A stretch of 21,042 bases of DNA from Isotricha intestinalis (GCA_023807065.1 JAJJLU010000724.1:1-21042), one strand, 5' to 3'. Positions 12,101-18,400 are shown, counted from the first letter of the stretch. Translations and numbers: made by a program. The notes: generated by a model not told the origin, from the letters alone.

Positions 12101-13275
12101 AATTTTTTAAATCAGGTGATTCAGTTAATAGTAATAATGAATCTAGTAACAGAAAATTAAATCTAAATAAAGAAAGAAATATTTTTTATCAAGATAATAA
12201 TTTAGAAAATTCTGATAAAAAAAATTCTCCATTTTTCCAAGGTAATCCTCCACTTAAAAAACATGAAAAAAGGAATAAAAATAATTTTTTCATAAAAGGA
12301 GATACTAGTATAGATAATGAATCAAATAATGAGAATAATAATGATGATAATATAGTTATTGATGAGAGTAATGATAAAAATATATATATTCATTCTGGTT
12401 TGAAAAGACCTATTAATGAAAAATTATATTTTTATAATGAAGAATATAAAGAAGATTTAAATAATTTTAATATGAAAAAAGAAGAAATAAATATAAATAA
12501 AAAATATAAAGTGAAAATTAAAAACGAACAAATAAGTGAAGATATCAAAAAAAAAGAATTACCAGATTTAAATACTGATGTTACATGGAATAAATTATTA
12601 ATGGAATTTTATAATTTAGAAATCTCTCAATTTGATTTTTTCAAAAACAATTTTAACAAAAGATATATTTTATATAATTTATTTTCAAATTATTCTTTAA
12701 TATACCCTAAATATAAAAGAATAATAAATTTTATTGCTCAATGTTGCTTATATACTTTTTTCTTATCTATTTTATTTATTTTTGATAAAAATATGGTGAT
12801 TATTCCTAAAGTTAAAGGTTTTAGTTATGCTTTATTATTTATTGTATATTGTTGTGCTGCAGAATTTTTTTCATGTTTGTTTATTCATTTTCCTTCTTTA
12901 TTATTCCATATTAATATTAATAAAATAAGGCAATTATATAAATCAATAAAAGAATATCATTTTTTAGAAACATTAAAATCATACCAAAATGTAATGAAAG
13001 AAACAATTTTATACAATATATTAGCAATTATTTTAGATATTTTTTATATATTAGTAAGTTTTTATTTTTCATTTGGTTTTTGTGCCACTTATTTATATCA
13101 GAAAAAAAGTTTTATTGGAGGAATAATTTTTGGTATAATCTCAGATATTACTTTATTTGAGTTATTATATGAATTTATTTTATCAATATTATATAAATAT
13201 AGAAAAAAAGGAAGATGTATAATCCAAATTAGTGAATTCCTCAATAAAATGAGAACAATAAGAGCATTGAATTAA
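1..13275 (+). CDS. Giant multi-LamG, Cys-rich, polycystin-1/REJ-like membrane protein (5'-partial)
   Basis: The frame is open from base 1 to TAA, giving 4424 visible residues. There is no credible start, so the N-terminus and any signal peptide lie upstream. Residues 1-60 are 12-residue acidic repeats. Eight LamG/ConA-like beta modules follow at about 318-506, 760-952, 1100-1270, 1430-1605, 1670-1875, 2078-2250, 2385-2700 and 2828-2975. Their hallmarks are an F-x-F-W-[FI]-Y-like strand, a W-x-[YH]-[IV]-x-C strand and a closing R-x-[VL]-x-[LI]-[FY] strand. Cys-rich knots separate most modules. Then come a furin-like Cys-rich block (3046-3168), a REJ/PKD-like stretch (about 3175-3460, C3326/C3329), an EGF-like knot (C3492-C3518) and a GAIN/GPS-like stretch ending near C3877. 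TM1 is about 3931-3952. A 280-residue Asn/Lys/Glu-rich loop and four further membrane segments (about 4241-4261, 4274-4302, 4336-4360, 4371-4396) finish the protein. I infer a surface receptor or adhesin of the polycystin-1/REJ type. PLAT and the channel half are absent. Confidence 0.85.
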   Translation, partial: EDTLDENSNDNSENTVDENSNDNSEDTVDENSNDNSEDTLDENSNDNSENTVDENSNDNSEESTNKNNEENKEICDPTKKWTVQKEIIKYCTISSEEEEFLLEEEEGYDSFYFPLSTELLIKPHSAYRVKVTVKFENEENIKVTNEEKFKGQVKTSYSQYIAQKIINYENKESPFYCRYPDLNGQNNFPSKYNPTKTNFEIRLSSSDDLYVSSYEAMAYRKDQININNSSLTYNGLYDSCDKNEQCIDYFGCFNPEKKCKECKDYKCIDCDEKGCLRCPPNAIDEHWKNNDGNYINECHFAFIDLSNFYFVGKEYDTDAFVIENVPPVIHFRFTFDFWFYFDDYSILNDEVHVEVIYKDFMTIALTKENNNLFAYCIPLEWIYEFSFDYNIDFYKEKLIDYIEKIGAPYSKYNLGTEDKNWVYVKCGYNIDNNKMYINDNPESFFPIKQIYVSGLDLKQQNALFEMKKFYGPNNKTSIRFQGFNYLNPIGPAYTFIRNVNIFREYMPQNIDLRYFNLYQFDFDEFPQLLFSVPFDDVYYNKNITSLRNGTRVYIKKIKKENGKMEFKKIDEIKPVKNKNFEEFIYYVYDFSDKNSEIKQEKNLHLMLDKTTNVTTNKISKRIFFQPKKYFQRLNLLHKNTQFKDCDSSNPISILCNPGEFCLSDYKAYICNDSSYFYLDINKLECNEYCDNGYMRPPRYNLYDKRQYCSAKCPEHNNCPSHNLFYTSPITYFKCYSGFFNMYYKCYGENDVINDRGKTAIHFGNKTNSHNIYIPLKNENEEPYDSYVIDVWIYPDLRFREFGYEDDIKKKTSKDMMRYFNTTIFMTNSLKFILGGASEEKEDNEYPFESILNMKKDGSIQKLSTSDKFNLNNWNHLIFSIDHLIDNQYEYFASYNHQQYLYQMKRVILTQPIYLKSIIFCNKDQYMIDEIKDLCSEIEWLDGYYRNIKIIDITGSSRYAAFYSYQFEENLVSFVKHHYIYNLESISNNILKDEYGGKDGFVIFPNNTDNSINPDNTNLINYEINFTPQDAFNQYQKSFVPKYSLNNDSKFVNVSFIEFKQCEIAVDKDRCLKCISTRGMQSNHCYGDENQTETESDIYNIFKNPAENAPEILSFDINAQKLKSERAITVFFFIKLYGFVEEVKKTDKKEIKIIILDSESNLYLAYNTDREHQSLDFKLNERVIFRYDQFRESFFGLWIPISITVFREYNRTFTMNMVSASMQYKTLGFNMGGGNVELLTEFPKINITEFSITNKWIGLLSDVKIFNTFILNAWGIVKFHSEDEVAKKPFKQIDFKIKGSTTECVKQSDLSMDLGYTLKVKCVPDFNPHWVKCSSMTINGHYWDQGEIYGFCIDDCGSDLHPRKCLGNTCYLGNCTSRSYINGAFEYKTDLFKNFYCTIKSEKDNDKNTLYRLQSTPLYHFDWNRFSHAEGTNILSPIDTYSIDFWFYTQNFRNVRYPKDKFNSGENKYTNSNQKYKTYTHNFDNIVIIWDYHTYVKVYYNRTNGYYYAQCIPLYVINHPEYTSTFVNEINLTVSHHSWIHITCGAHLSENATYLSKDDNINQQFFIPPITIPTNKNVTLVIDENSPRGYGVTAIGDLRLWKCYSCAQSKKYFDYRKSDISFANALHSFDNRRYTGTTYTRNDSFSDQAGNAKGYIKFQETDYPGVNILDSVGGYPQCNEYHYNYLYGSSCYTQFNVARLKEFEIKIPSSRNGRYSMAFWTYIDVSSELASGMNIIWGNHLSITLIKDKSNPNIILGICFPQAYKDKVDGLNGNDIYDLYDKTDNKERADYPDSSGIWIYVRCSVDHTRYLYNMYGTTGDKVLIGDSLYGNVKNHRPFRFFNWKTNYTIKFQNAYQNNARIFLRQVRLFKEFMDSRIDGMKYIEVASSENSHIYPVVFTMDFIENEYINSITYYLKYRINNEYFDFETNKIVYLYQRLHWKSDMFPGSQYKDYGTYPDLYVQKFCQAGQTSDGKMTCTGKSVKYGLDNNNHFFFPTSNRTYLNLDTLQVTADCETSCRNADSLPFNAYCLFKPTDNNNVDVCPTSYENAGTYDDYKQNFKCKDGYTKVYYECIKNDLVSKSAIYFSGFLSFPSLIFEDSSSSSNYYIEFWFKIDSLNLREENYDNQTYFFAYPHHIIKKIDNQKFQYIYYLEKNESSKENELVSISNYEWNKVVIENLYDKKKKKYKIGIYVNYKTSPDFSIELSNQYKMQFTGILFCNYDFEQNCTLAENNFTTLHWGMAWYKNIKVYSGEDVNIYLLNVLSDNRLTPNIHSLEYHWPFSADYINYNYVKERLNPTINDMKIFNWTFSYFDDEIRENYSIETYDYSLTHPGTFIIGPTTDNTNYSFDNCDSACKRCYSINNNDCYECKDGYILYNKICKEKTGYFFQTPLKDRSIEQVEIKKKVIDNQYNFDLENTNPITITIWIKFFGIDNDFLKSREKKEDLESGVESEEENEEIEDKEKENNFEEENEAIQKEKKVIVRDYNWPLFYLYNKDTYLTFNFKTKTLDFIIYNENSFTPIPKEKENDYEYEFENEYESEGENENDGEKENNDNENKNNNENENVGNQFENKEQKEEDEKKEDEQEIEDEKKEVEDVEAEKEVKEEEEEEEEELQNVPIIAYTMDMKQYYGVWVHFGISKYTSSPEIEKTFPHMFNLMFDKIIIPPLPIFNPSKVPVYINNFIFNTKPIVQYAYLRFYSNFWFGNYGHVTAEPITVQKQLLYSANLFLEYNSCIKNDILEVEIPDIKNKINCFSDYLPYELKCGDDNLYLDLNLVDNNFCDNCDNICQLNCFGNDKDKCTCDIISGLYWVGANQDYSKYKCQKIENINFALYNEFNFRELDIVENNEKAIYFWLIVYEYLKNNFDSIYIIWDKHMKITVEKKKSKKLSLKCYHDVDLTDDSVSSDYIETVISFGEWNYIRCQADINNNLFKLNGNEVTYTPAKYKYFYTSSLKIKDTSNVNYGFSFIRELKLYSSYNFDFWDDSRVILNKDSFPYLLHYFQFIKTNNNLSLEQTSDIIKENKYNIPPLKEGRIGYNYVINYNELVLCDIGFCYNEELNECEICIDPDCIIPKNKEKKCLKCPLNKKYLHDDDTCTNECGNRYGTVDYLLQCRRCHESCETCLNEDRKKCTSCHTIYHLVPDLNLCVENCEDYYLTNLVDVPNMCGPFNCHGNIIEPIILSDEYDYNINNDDYKEKIIDRDNFNTIKAEIVRSTSDIYEHLWEYNRLETIELNLEHRNYKDENDFPDESPFEDNADLSQLEVNIKKEYFKYGFKYVFYLNVYKYNEDRTKAVIVPLKFILIMGDYPLLDKIYSMPSTGFIGTNFLVTCKQCSDFKTDYNELEYKFTYLENSDYLNNIDDPNEILLQDWSLKSELIYGFDKMNPISKEDNKYYIKCYCRNEFNLFNSTSISIQVIDKNELNNQYTITDEIDDIFSFNTELSEEELSDRVQLLVSLYPVDVGYLDRTEVTNYDLNGVETQTLNLYEPIPVQNDYNCNKKGSSYLIYKFLHCICEDEYLGNLCQISSEVYNKLLPVYKKLYTKILNDQITYNEFLVKAINDLVKSSSGIFPFSERNYFIQIIKFIGTLIEKFPNDILKDNRYEIFFNIYYYLFEFGIRGVNQYKADHYYKKHKNEKVFDESTLRNYSMDGIHELNIKDYFNSLREGLNNLVTFYASNEIEIKYSNRDFNIYIAIVDQNFDFDNYFQNEFNKYEPYVNPSLCLNKLESQNPLKIYIGINYKISPYMSDYNVYWDNSSPIITIKFLDKDSKQKLIFSNCDSYLKFYFPISQYQIVNRVNENKNIISPENQLATFSNELFDPVFIDKNGNVYNTTLEERRKISFLPFNFSCREIVYKDSQNDRKKTINLVSLDFTEYTNDNYIICSSSNLVSETFNEFVVEYFDVNINLSSNSRFFFLKRIELFKNKNNYIKNPIPYYYSSLIIFGFLYLIIFSVLKLIFPIKYSVENNLRRSIISQNLPYENLNDYDLYENIKISPNDKHKLEKEKNLKKVPPLYSDIQINRIIPIQKESRNEKQSKYNKKFFKSGDSVNSNNESSNRKLNLNKERNIFYQDNNLENSDKKNSPFFQGNPPLKKHEKRNKNNFFIKGDTSIDNESNNENNNDDNIVIDESNDKNIYIHSGLKRPINEKLYFYNEEYKEDLNNFNMKKEEININKKYKVKIKNEQISEDIKKKELPDLNTDVTWNKLLMEFYNLEISQFDFFKNNFNKRYILYNLFSNYSLIYPKYKRIINFIAQCCLYTFFLSILFIFDKNMVIIPKVKGFSYALLFIVYCCAAEFFSCLFIHFPSLLFHININKIRQLYKSIKEYHFLETLKSYQNVMKETILYNILAIILDIFYILVSFYFSFGFCATYLYQKKSFIGGIIFGIISDITLFELLYEFILSILYKYRKKGRCIIQISEFLNKMRTIRALN
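7315..7836 (+). repeat. Acidic low-complexity insertions with a (GAA)9 microsatellite inside LamG module 7
   Basis: Two Glu/Lys/Asn-rich stretches, at bases about 7315-7436 and 7563-7836, interrupt the seventh beta module of the giant protein. The second is built of short E-N, E-K and E-D runs and ends in nine GAA codons at 7810-7836. The beta-strand pattern resumes right after it. The reading frame stays open throughout. These look like expanded surface loops rather than a separate domain. Confidence 0.85.
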
Positions 13276-13920
13276 AAACTTTATATTTTTTAATTTGATT
13301 ATAAAAAATTGATAATTTTTTACTCATTATTTTAATATTAGTTCATAAAATATTTCTATAATTAATAAATTTAAAAAGAAAAAAATAAATTATTTATTAA
13401 AAGATAATGATGAATAAGAAATTATTATAATATATAAAATGGAGAAATATAACAAAATTTAAAAAAAACAATAACATTAAATAACTTATAGGATTATAAA
13501 GGTTGAGTATGAATGTTTGAAAACTTTTCAATTTATTTTATTATCATCTATAATAAAAATTATAATTTTATAATAAAAATTAGAATATAAATATTTTATA
13601 AGTTTTAGAATTTTAAATTAAAAAATACCACAATTAACAAATTTAAAAACAAAATTCATAATTTGCTTTGGTTATAAGAAATATAAAAATTTTTTCCCAT
13701 TAAGAACCTTTAGAAATGTTTTTCATTTAAAGTTTATTTACTTTAATTTTTACTAATGATTATAATTACCTTCAATTTTTTCATAATTAATCATAAAAAA
13801 ATTGTTTTTATATTTTATTAAAGAGAATAAATTATTAAAAATTTATATTCAATTTAAAAATAATTTATATAATCATTTTTAAATATTCGAAAAATTTTTT
13901 TTCAAAAAAATTAAAAAAAT
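13276..13920. other. Spacer between the giant gene and the actin gene
   Basis: These 645 bp are extremely A+T-rich, with stops in all frames and no recognisable RNA gene. They must hold the 3' end of the giant gene and the promoter of the actin gene, but I cannot define a TATA box or a polyadenylation signal with confidence. Two small repeats are visible. A 14-bp direct repeat (TATAATAAAAATTA) lies at 13549-13562 and 13569-13582. A motif at 13392-13421 recurs in the subtelomere at 20532-20563. Confidence 0.6.
13392..13421 (+). repeat. Dispersed intergenic motif, copy 1
   Basis: ATTTATTAAAAGA (13392-13404), a 3-base spacer and TGATGAATAAGAAA (13408-13421). Both blocks recur exactly, in the same order and strand, at 20532-20563 with a 5-base spacer. 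Such a match is unusual for spacers that otherwise share only simple A/T runs. The function is unknown. Confidence 0.5.
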
Positions 13921-15051
13921 ATGGTTGATTCTAAAGTACATATTGTAATCGACAATGGGACAGGTTATATGAAAGCAGGTTTTTCAGGAGAAGAAGCCCC
14001 AGCCTCAGTGTTCCCAACTCTCTTAGGAAAACCAAAAGAGAATTCTCTTTTAGGGAGTGAGAAAAAGGAACGTTTATTAGGACAAGAGGCCTTAGAAAAA
14101 TTAGGAATAACAAAAATAAATTATCCAATAACAAATGGAATAATAACAAACTTTGATGATATGACAAAAATATGGCATCATACTTTTTATAATGAATTAA
14201 GAATAGCACCAGAAGATCATAGTGTTTTAGTAACTGATAGTCCTCAAAATTCTCCTGAAAATAGAGAAAAAATAACAGAGTGTATGTTTGAACTTTTTAA
14301 TATTCCTTCTTTATTTATTGGAGTAACATCAATTTTATCAATTTATTCCTCAGGAAGAACAACAGGAGTTGTTTTAGATAGTGGACAATCAATTTCAAAT
14401 TTTGTTCCTATTTATGAAGGATATTCTTTTCCTCATGCAATATTGAAAATAAATTTAGGAGGAAGTGATTTAACTGACTTTTTAATCAGGTTGCTAATTG
14501 AAAAAAGATATACTATTGATACTCTTGCAAGAATTCAATTAGTAAATGACATGAAAGAAAAAGAATGTTATGTTTCTTATGATTTTGAAGCAGAAATGAG
14601 AGAAACTAATCAAGCTGGGATGTTTGAAAGTAAATATAAAATGCCTGATGGAGAAGAAGTTAATTTAGAATATGAAAAAATTAGATGTCCTGAAGCTTTG
14701 TTTAAACCAAATTTAATTGATAAACAATTTAGTGGTATTCATGAACAATGTTATGCAGCCATTCAAAAAAGTGATGTAGAAATAAGAAAAGATATGTATA
14801 GTAATATTGTTTTAAGTGGAGGAAATACTATGTTTCAAGGATTACCTGAAAGATTAATGAAAGAAATTCAAAGATTAACTCCTTCTGCTGCTAGTAATAA
14901 AGTTAAAGTCATTGCTTTAGGAGAAAGGAAATATGCTACTTGGATTGGAGGAAGTATATTATCAAGTTTAAGTAATTTTCAATATATGTGGATTAGTAAG
15001 GCTGAATATGATGAAGTTGGGAAAAGTATTGTTCATAAAAAATGCTTTTAA
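13921..15051 (+). CDS. Divergent actin with altered ATP-hydrolysis residues
   Basis: This is a 376-residue actin that aligns end to end with conventional actin, with one residue missing in the DNase-I loop. An in-frame TAA three codons upstream fixes the ATG. Phosphate loop 1 (D11-N-G-T-G), K18, the YEG strand, K-E of the adenine pocket, the L-S-G-G loop and the C-terminal K-C-F are all kept. The residues that place the hydrolytic water are not. T136 stands at conventional Q137 and N160 at H161, and the second phosphate loop reads D153-S-G-Q-S for D-S-G-D-G. N72 replaces the methylated H73. Nucleotide binding therefore looks possible but hydrolysis impaired. I infer a specialised cytoskeletal actin or actin-like protein; ciliates often carry several divergent paralogues. 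It converges on the next gene with 47 bp between stops. Confidence 0.93.
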   Translation: MVDSKVHIVIDNGTGYMKAGFSGEEAPASVFPTLLGKPKENSLLGSEKKERLLGQEALEKLGITKINYPITNGIITNFDDMTKIWHHTFYNELRIAPEDHSVLVTDSPQNSPENREKITECMFELFNIPSLFIGVTSILSIYSSGRTTGVVLDSGQSISNFVPIYEGYSFPHAILKINLGGSDLTDFLIRLLIEKRYTIDTLARIQLVNDMKEKECYVSYDFEAEMRETNQAGMFESKYKMPDGEEVNLEYEKIRCPEALFKPNLIDKQFSGIHEQCYAAIQKSDVEIRKDMYSNIVLSGGNTMFQGLPERLMKEIQRLTPSAASNKVKVIALGERKYATWIGGSILSSLSNFQYMWISKAEYDEVGKSIVHKKCF

Positions 15052-15098
15052 TTGTTATTAAATTTTTCGAACATTGGGAAATATTTAAATGAAATTCT

Positions 15099-16082
15099 TT
15101 ATATTTTTTCTATATTTTGCGAATCATCTTTTACATATACATAAAATTTAACCCATTTTGATATTAATCCAAAATAATCTGAATGAAGAGCAAATTCTAA
15201 ATAATTTTTTTTTTCAATTTCCACTTTATTTTCATCCAAGAATTTCATTTCTAATTTTATATCAATATTCTTTCCTACTTCTATCTCTTCATTTATTTTA
15301 GGATTTATAATTATTAAATTATAATCTTTATCTTGTTTTGTAATGAATTTACAATTCTTAGGAATAGAACAATTACCAATATTATTAATTTTAATATTAA
15401 AATTAATATTTTTATTTATGTGAGACTTTAATAAAATTGGCATTTTTTTTTCATCAACAATAATTTCACAATTTATTCCTGGATCAGTAATAATTTTATT
15501 AGTTTTTTCATTTGCTGTTTTTATATTAATGATAGCTTTAGGGGTTTCATTTAAATTAGGAGTTTTTTCTACATTTTTTTCTTCTAATGGTGTTTCTGAT
15601 TTTTTGCTTTGTATTATAGAATATAATTCTGAAATTTTTTTATCTTTTTCTTTATTCACTTCCTCAAGTTCCAATAATTTTTTGTTTATATCATTTATTT
15701 CATTTTGATATTGTTTCTTGAATTCAACCAAATTTTCAAAATTTTTTTTTAAATCTATATATTTTTTTTCTAAATCATTATACTTTTTTTCACATTCACA
15801 TTCACAGTTTATTTTTTTTTTTTTAATAATAATATTGTGTGATCCTTGTTGTGACATTAATATATCAATTAAAAATTCTTTCTCATCAATTAACATTTCA
15901 GTTTTATCCTTTAATACCATATAAAATTGTACCTCTGTTTTAATTTGCTCATCAGTAAATTTAAAATTTTGTTGAGAAAATTTTATAATATCATTAATAT
16001 TATTTTTTTTGGAATTAAATTTAAATTTATGACTTTGTTCATGATAAGAAATGTTTAATTCAAAATCTTTTTCAACATTCAT
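15099..16082 (-). CDS. PB1-like, coiled-coil and beta-sandwich (NBR1-like?) protein
   Basis: This 327-residue protein starts at an ATG immediately preceded by an in-frame TAA. Residues 6-78 have a PB1/ubiquitin-like pattern, ending in a K-D-K-x-E-M-L-I-D-E-K-E-F-L strand resembling the acidic OPCA-type motif. C93-C95-C97 precede a charged coiled coil (about 98-160). A Ser/Thr/Pro/Lys linker follows, then a beta-rich domain at about 205-320 with the layout N-x-N-I-G-N-C, P-x-x-x-E-E-I-E-V-G and a closing Y-F-G-L-x-x-x-W-V strand. That layout resembles the NBR1 FW domain, although most of the family's tryptophans are missing. The overall order suggests a selective-autophagy adaptor or scaffold. 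An MSP/ASH-type Ig fold on a coiled-coil protein is an equal alternative. The family assignment is remote and unproven. Confidence 0.75.
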   Translation of the reverse strand: MNVEKDFELNISYHEQSHKFKFNSKKNNINDIIKFSQQNFKFTDEQIKTEVQFYMVLKDKTEMLIDEKEFLIDILMSQQGSHNIIIKKKKINCECECEKKYNDLEKKYIDLKKNFENLVEFKKQYQNEINDINKKLLELEEVNKEKDKKISELYSIIQSKKSETPLEEKNVEKTPNLNETPKAIINIKTANEKTNKIITDPGINCEIIVDEKKMPILLKSHINKNINFNIKINNIGNCSIPKNCKFITKQDKDYNLIIINPKINEEIEVGKNIDIKLEMKFLDENKVEIEKKNYLEFALHSDYFGLISKWVKFYVYVKDDSQNIEKI

Positions 16083-16137
16083 TTATAAATTTTTATAGTA
16101 TTCATATAAAAAAATAAAAATAATAAAACTTAAAAAA

Positions 16138-16470
16138 ATGAATGATATTCACTCAAATATTATCAAAGAAGATTTAATATCAAACAACAATAGTATTTCA
16201 AATTCTCAAAATATATTTTATAATTCCATTGATGTTGAATATGAAATTAAAATATCAATTCAACTTCAAAAGAGAAAAGTAATGATGTCATAGAAATAAA
16301 AATAAAATTAAATACATTGAAGCAAAAATATAAATGGTTTTTTTATTAACCGAGAAAATGAAATTATAAAAATGATATTTCAATTATATATAATAGTGAA
16401 TTAAATGATATTATAAGTTAGGGAAATGAAAATTCAGAAAAAAGTAGTAAAAAAATTATTTGAAATCCAA
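16138..16470 (+). pseudogene. Frame-broken coding-like stretch, head to head with the PB1-like gene
   Basis: An ATG at 16138 opens a 51-residue frame to TAG at 16293. Its composition (Asn, Ser, Ile, Lys) looks like that of the neighbouring genes. From about 16251 the coding-like signal continues in another frame (S-N-D-V-I-E-I-K-I-K-L-N) to TAA. It returns to the first frame at about 16345 (I-N-R-E-N-E-I-I-K), then shifts again at about 16371 (N-D-I-S-I-I-Y-N-S-E-L). Three shifts and later stops point to a decayed gene or to sequencing indels. No short GT-AG excision that I tried restores the frame. No family is recognised. Confidence 0.35.
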
Positions 16471-16629
16471 AAAAACCTTATTCAACCCAAAAAAATATTT
16501 TTTTGGAGATGTATATATCAATTGATATTAATTGAAAAATAAAAAGAAATTAGTTTTATTTTTTTTCAAATATAAATTAAAACTTAAAAAAAATTTATAA
16601 ATTATATTGAAATTAATTTCAAAAATTAA

Positions 16630-17514
16630 TTAAATGCTTTTTGTTCTTGATGTATAATTATTTGAATTTTTTTTTGAATTTTTCAAATCATAGAATAAAT
16701 TATTATTTAAAATATTTCTTTCCATATCATAAATTTTTTTTTTTAATTCATCAATTTGACATATTAATTGATTTGTATTAAATGTAGGATATTGTTTAAA
16801 AGAAAAATTACTGTTTTCAATAATATCAATAATATTTCCATTATTCGATAATTTATCATAAATTTCAGATAATTTAATTTGTAAATTTTCATACTTTATC
16901 TTTAATTTATTATATCTTTCATTATAAAATTTTTCTCTATTTGAATTAAGTTTATCTTGATCATTAACTTTTTTTGTTAAAATTTGAATCAATTGCTTTT
17001 TTTTCTGAATTTCTTTAGTTTGTTTTTCAATTAAATGAAAGCCATTGTTTATCTTATTTTCAATTTCTCTATTAGTTAATTCAATTTCATCTATTTTAAT
17101 TTTTAATTTATTTGAGATTTTTTCATAATCTTCTTTTAATTCTTTAATATAAATCTCATAATTATTTTTTGTTTGATTTTTATGAATATGTTTATTTAAT
17201 AAATCACTACAATATTTTGCTATTGACTTTTTTTCACTAGATAATTTTTTTCTTGATATTAATGATTGATTCATTTTTTTTTCTTGGATAAAAGAATTTA
17301 TTCTTGATAATCTTATTTCATCATTTAACGAATTAATTTCTTTATTTCTTTTTTTAATTTGCTCAATTTGGATAACATTTGACTTATATATTTTACTTGG
17401 TAATTTGTTTATACTTTGAATAATATTTCTATTTGAATTTTTGTTTTTTGTAGATAAAGAAATAAAATTTTCTTTTGAAGATGAAGAAACAGAATGAAAT
17501 TTTTTTTTATTCAT
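16630..17514 (-). CDS. Coiled-coil protein of unknown function
   Basis: This 294-residue protein starts at an ATG immediately preceded by an in-frame TAA and ends in TAA. The N-terminal 45 residues are Ser/Asn/Lys-rich and probably disordered. Residues about 50-110 are basic and helical. A long, highly charged coiled coil spans about 115-225, with a second short one at 245-270. The C-terminus is Asn/Ser/Lys-rich. There is no catalytic motif, membrane segment or signal peptide. Proteins of this build in ciliates are often cytoskeletal or basal-body parts, but nothing here decides that. It lies 169 bp downstream of the MED6 gene on the same strand. Confidence 0.75.
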   Translation of the reverse strand: MNKKKFHSVSSSSKENFISLSTKNKNSNRNIIQSINKLPSKIYKSNVIQIEQIKKRNKEINSLNDEIRLSRINSFIQEKKMNQSLISRKKLSSEKKSIAKYCSDLLNKHIHKNQTKNNYEIYIKELKEDYEKISNKLKIKIDEIELTNREIENKINNGFHLIEKQTKEIQKKKQLIQILTKKVNDQDKLNSNREKFYNERYNKLKIKYENLQIKLSEIYDKLSNNGNIIDIIENSNFSFKQYPTFNTNQLICQIDELKKKIYDMERNILNNNLFYDLKNSKKNSNNYTSRTKSI

Positions 17515-17683
17515 TTATATTAAAATATTTTAAAAATTAAAATCTAAATTTAATATTTTAGAAAAAAAAAATTTATGAATGAAAATTGTATTATAAATTA
17601 TTATAAATAAATTCTTTTCCAATGAGCTTTTATACAAAAATTATTTAATGTAAAAAATTATTAATGATTTAATTCAAAAGTAT

Positions 17684-18103
17684 TTAAGTTTCATTATTTT
17701 CATCTTCTTGATATTCATTGATATAATTAAATATATTTAAAAAATTAAGAGAAACAGATTGGATGTTCGAAGAAAGGATTGAATATAAATTTGGAGCTTT
17801 CATTATTTTTCCTTTAAAAACATAATAATAACCTAACAGTGTTCTTCCTTCTTTTTCTCTATAATATTTACCTATTATATATAATTCATTATCTTTAAAA
17901 TCATTTTCTAAACTATATTCAATCCCTTCAAATTTAACTCTTTCTGTTATAAAATTTAATTTTTTATCTTCACATTGTTGATTAATTGATTTCCTATCAT
18001 AAAAATCACTTAATTTAAAATAATCCATAACATTTTCTTTTTTTAAAGGGAAGGAAGTATCCTCAAAACATATATTTTCTTCATCAGTGATATTTGTAGA
18101 CAT
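17684..18103 (-). CDS. MED6: Mediator complex subunit 6, compact form
   Basis: This 139-residue protein carries the MED6 signature along almost its whole length. The visible elements are N24-V-M-D-Y-F, F34-Y-D-R, G60-I-E-Y, L74-Y-I-I-x-K, G91-Y-Y-Y with a following K-G-K-I, and A103-P-N-L-Y-S-I-L. MED6 sits in the Mediator head and links activators to RNA polymerase II in the nucleus. Only the conserved core is present. The usual N-terminal W-x-D-x-x-W strand is replaced by C12-F-E-D-T-S-F, and the long C-terminal tail of animal and yeast forms is missing, leaving a short acidic end. The stop and start are both clean, so this looks like a naturally minimal subunit rather than a truncation. 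Confidence 0.9.
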   Translation of the reverse strand: MSTNITDEENICFEDTSFPLKKENVMDYFKLSDFYDRKSINQQCEDKKLNFITERVKFEGIEYSLENDFKDNELYIIGKYYREKEGRTLLGYYYVFKGKIMKAPNLYSILSSNIQSVSLNFLNIFNYINEYQEDENNET

Positions 18104-18400
18104 ATTTAATCCAATAAATTTTATATTATTTATTTTTTTATTTTTGATTTAATTAAAAGAGATTAATATTATTAATTATAAACAAGAAAATTTAGAATAA
18201 TTAAATTATATAATATACTTTTTAAAATTTTTTTTATAATTACTTTCATCTCCTATTATATTTATTTTATTTTGTTTGTAATTTTTTTTAAATAAAACAA
18301 AAAATATTCATTTTAAATTGCTTTTTATTTTCTTCATTAATAATAATATTTATTTGATATATCAAAGAGAATAAGTTCATTTAAATGAGAAATTTTTTTT

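Noticed and set aside
16278..16293. A possible 15-bp GT-AG mini-intron in the broken stretch
   Set aside because: Removing it brings an immediate in-frame stop, so it does not repair the frame.
18353..18388. Two perfect palindromes upstream of the telomerase RNA candidate, as a promoter
   Set aside because: Palindromes of 12-14 bases in A/T-only DNA are expected many times in a window of this composition. They are noted but not called as regulatory sites.
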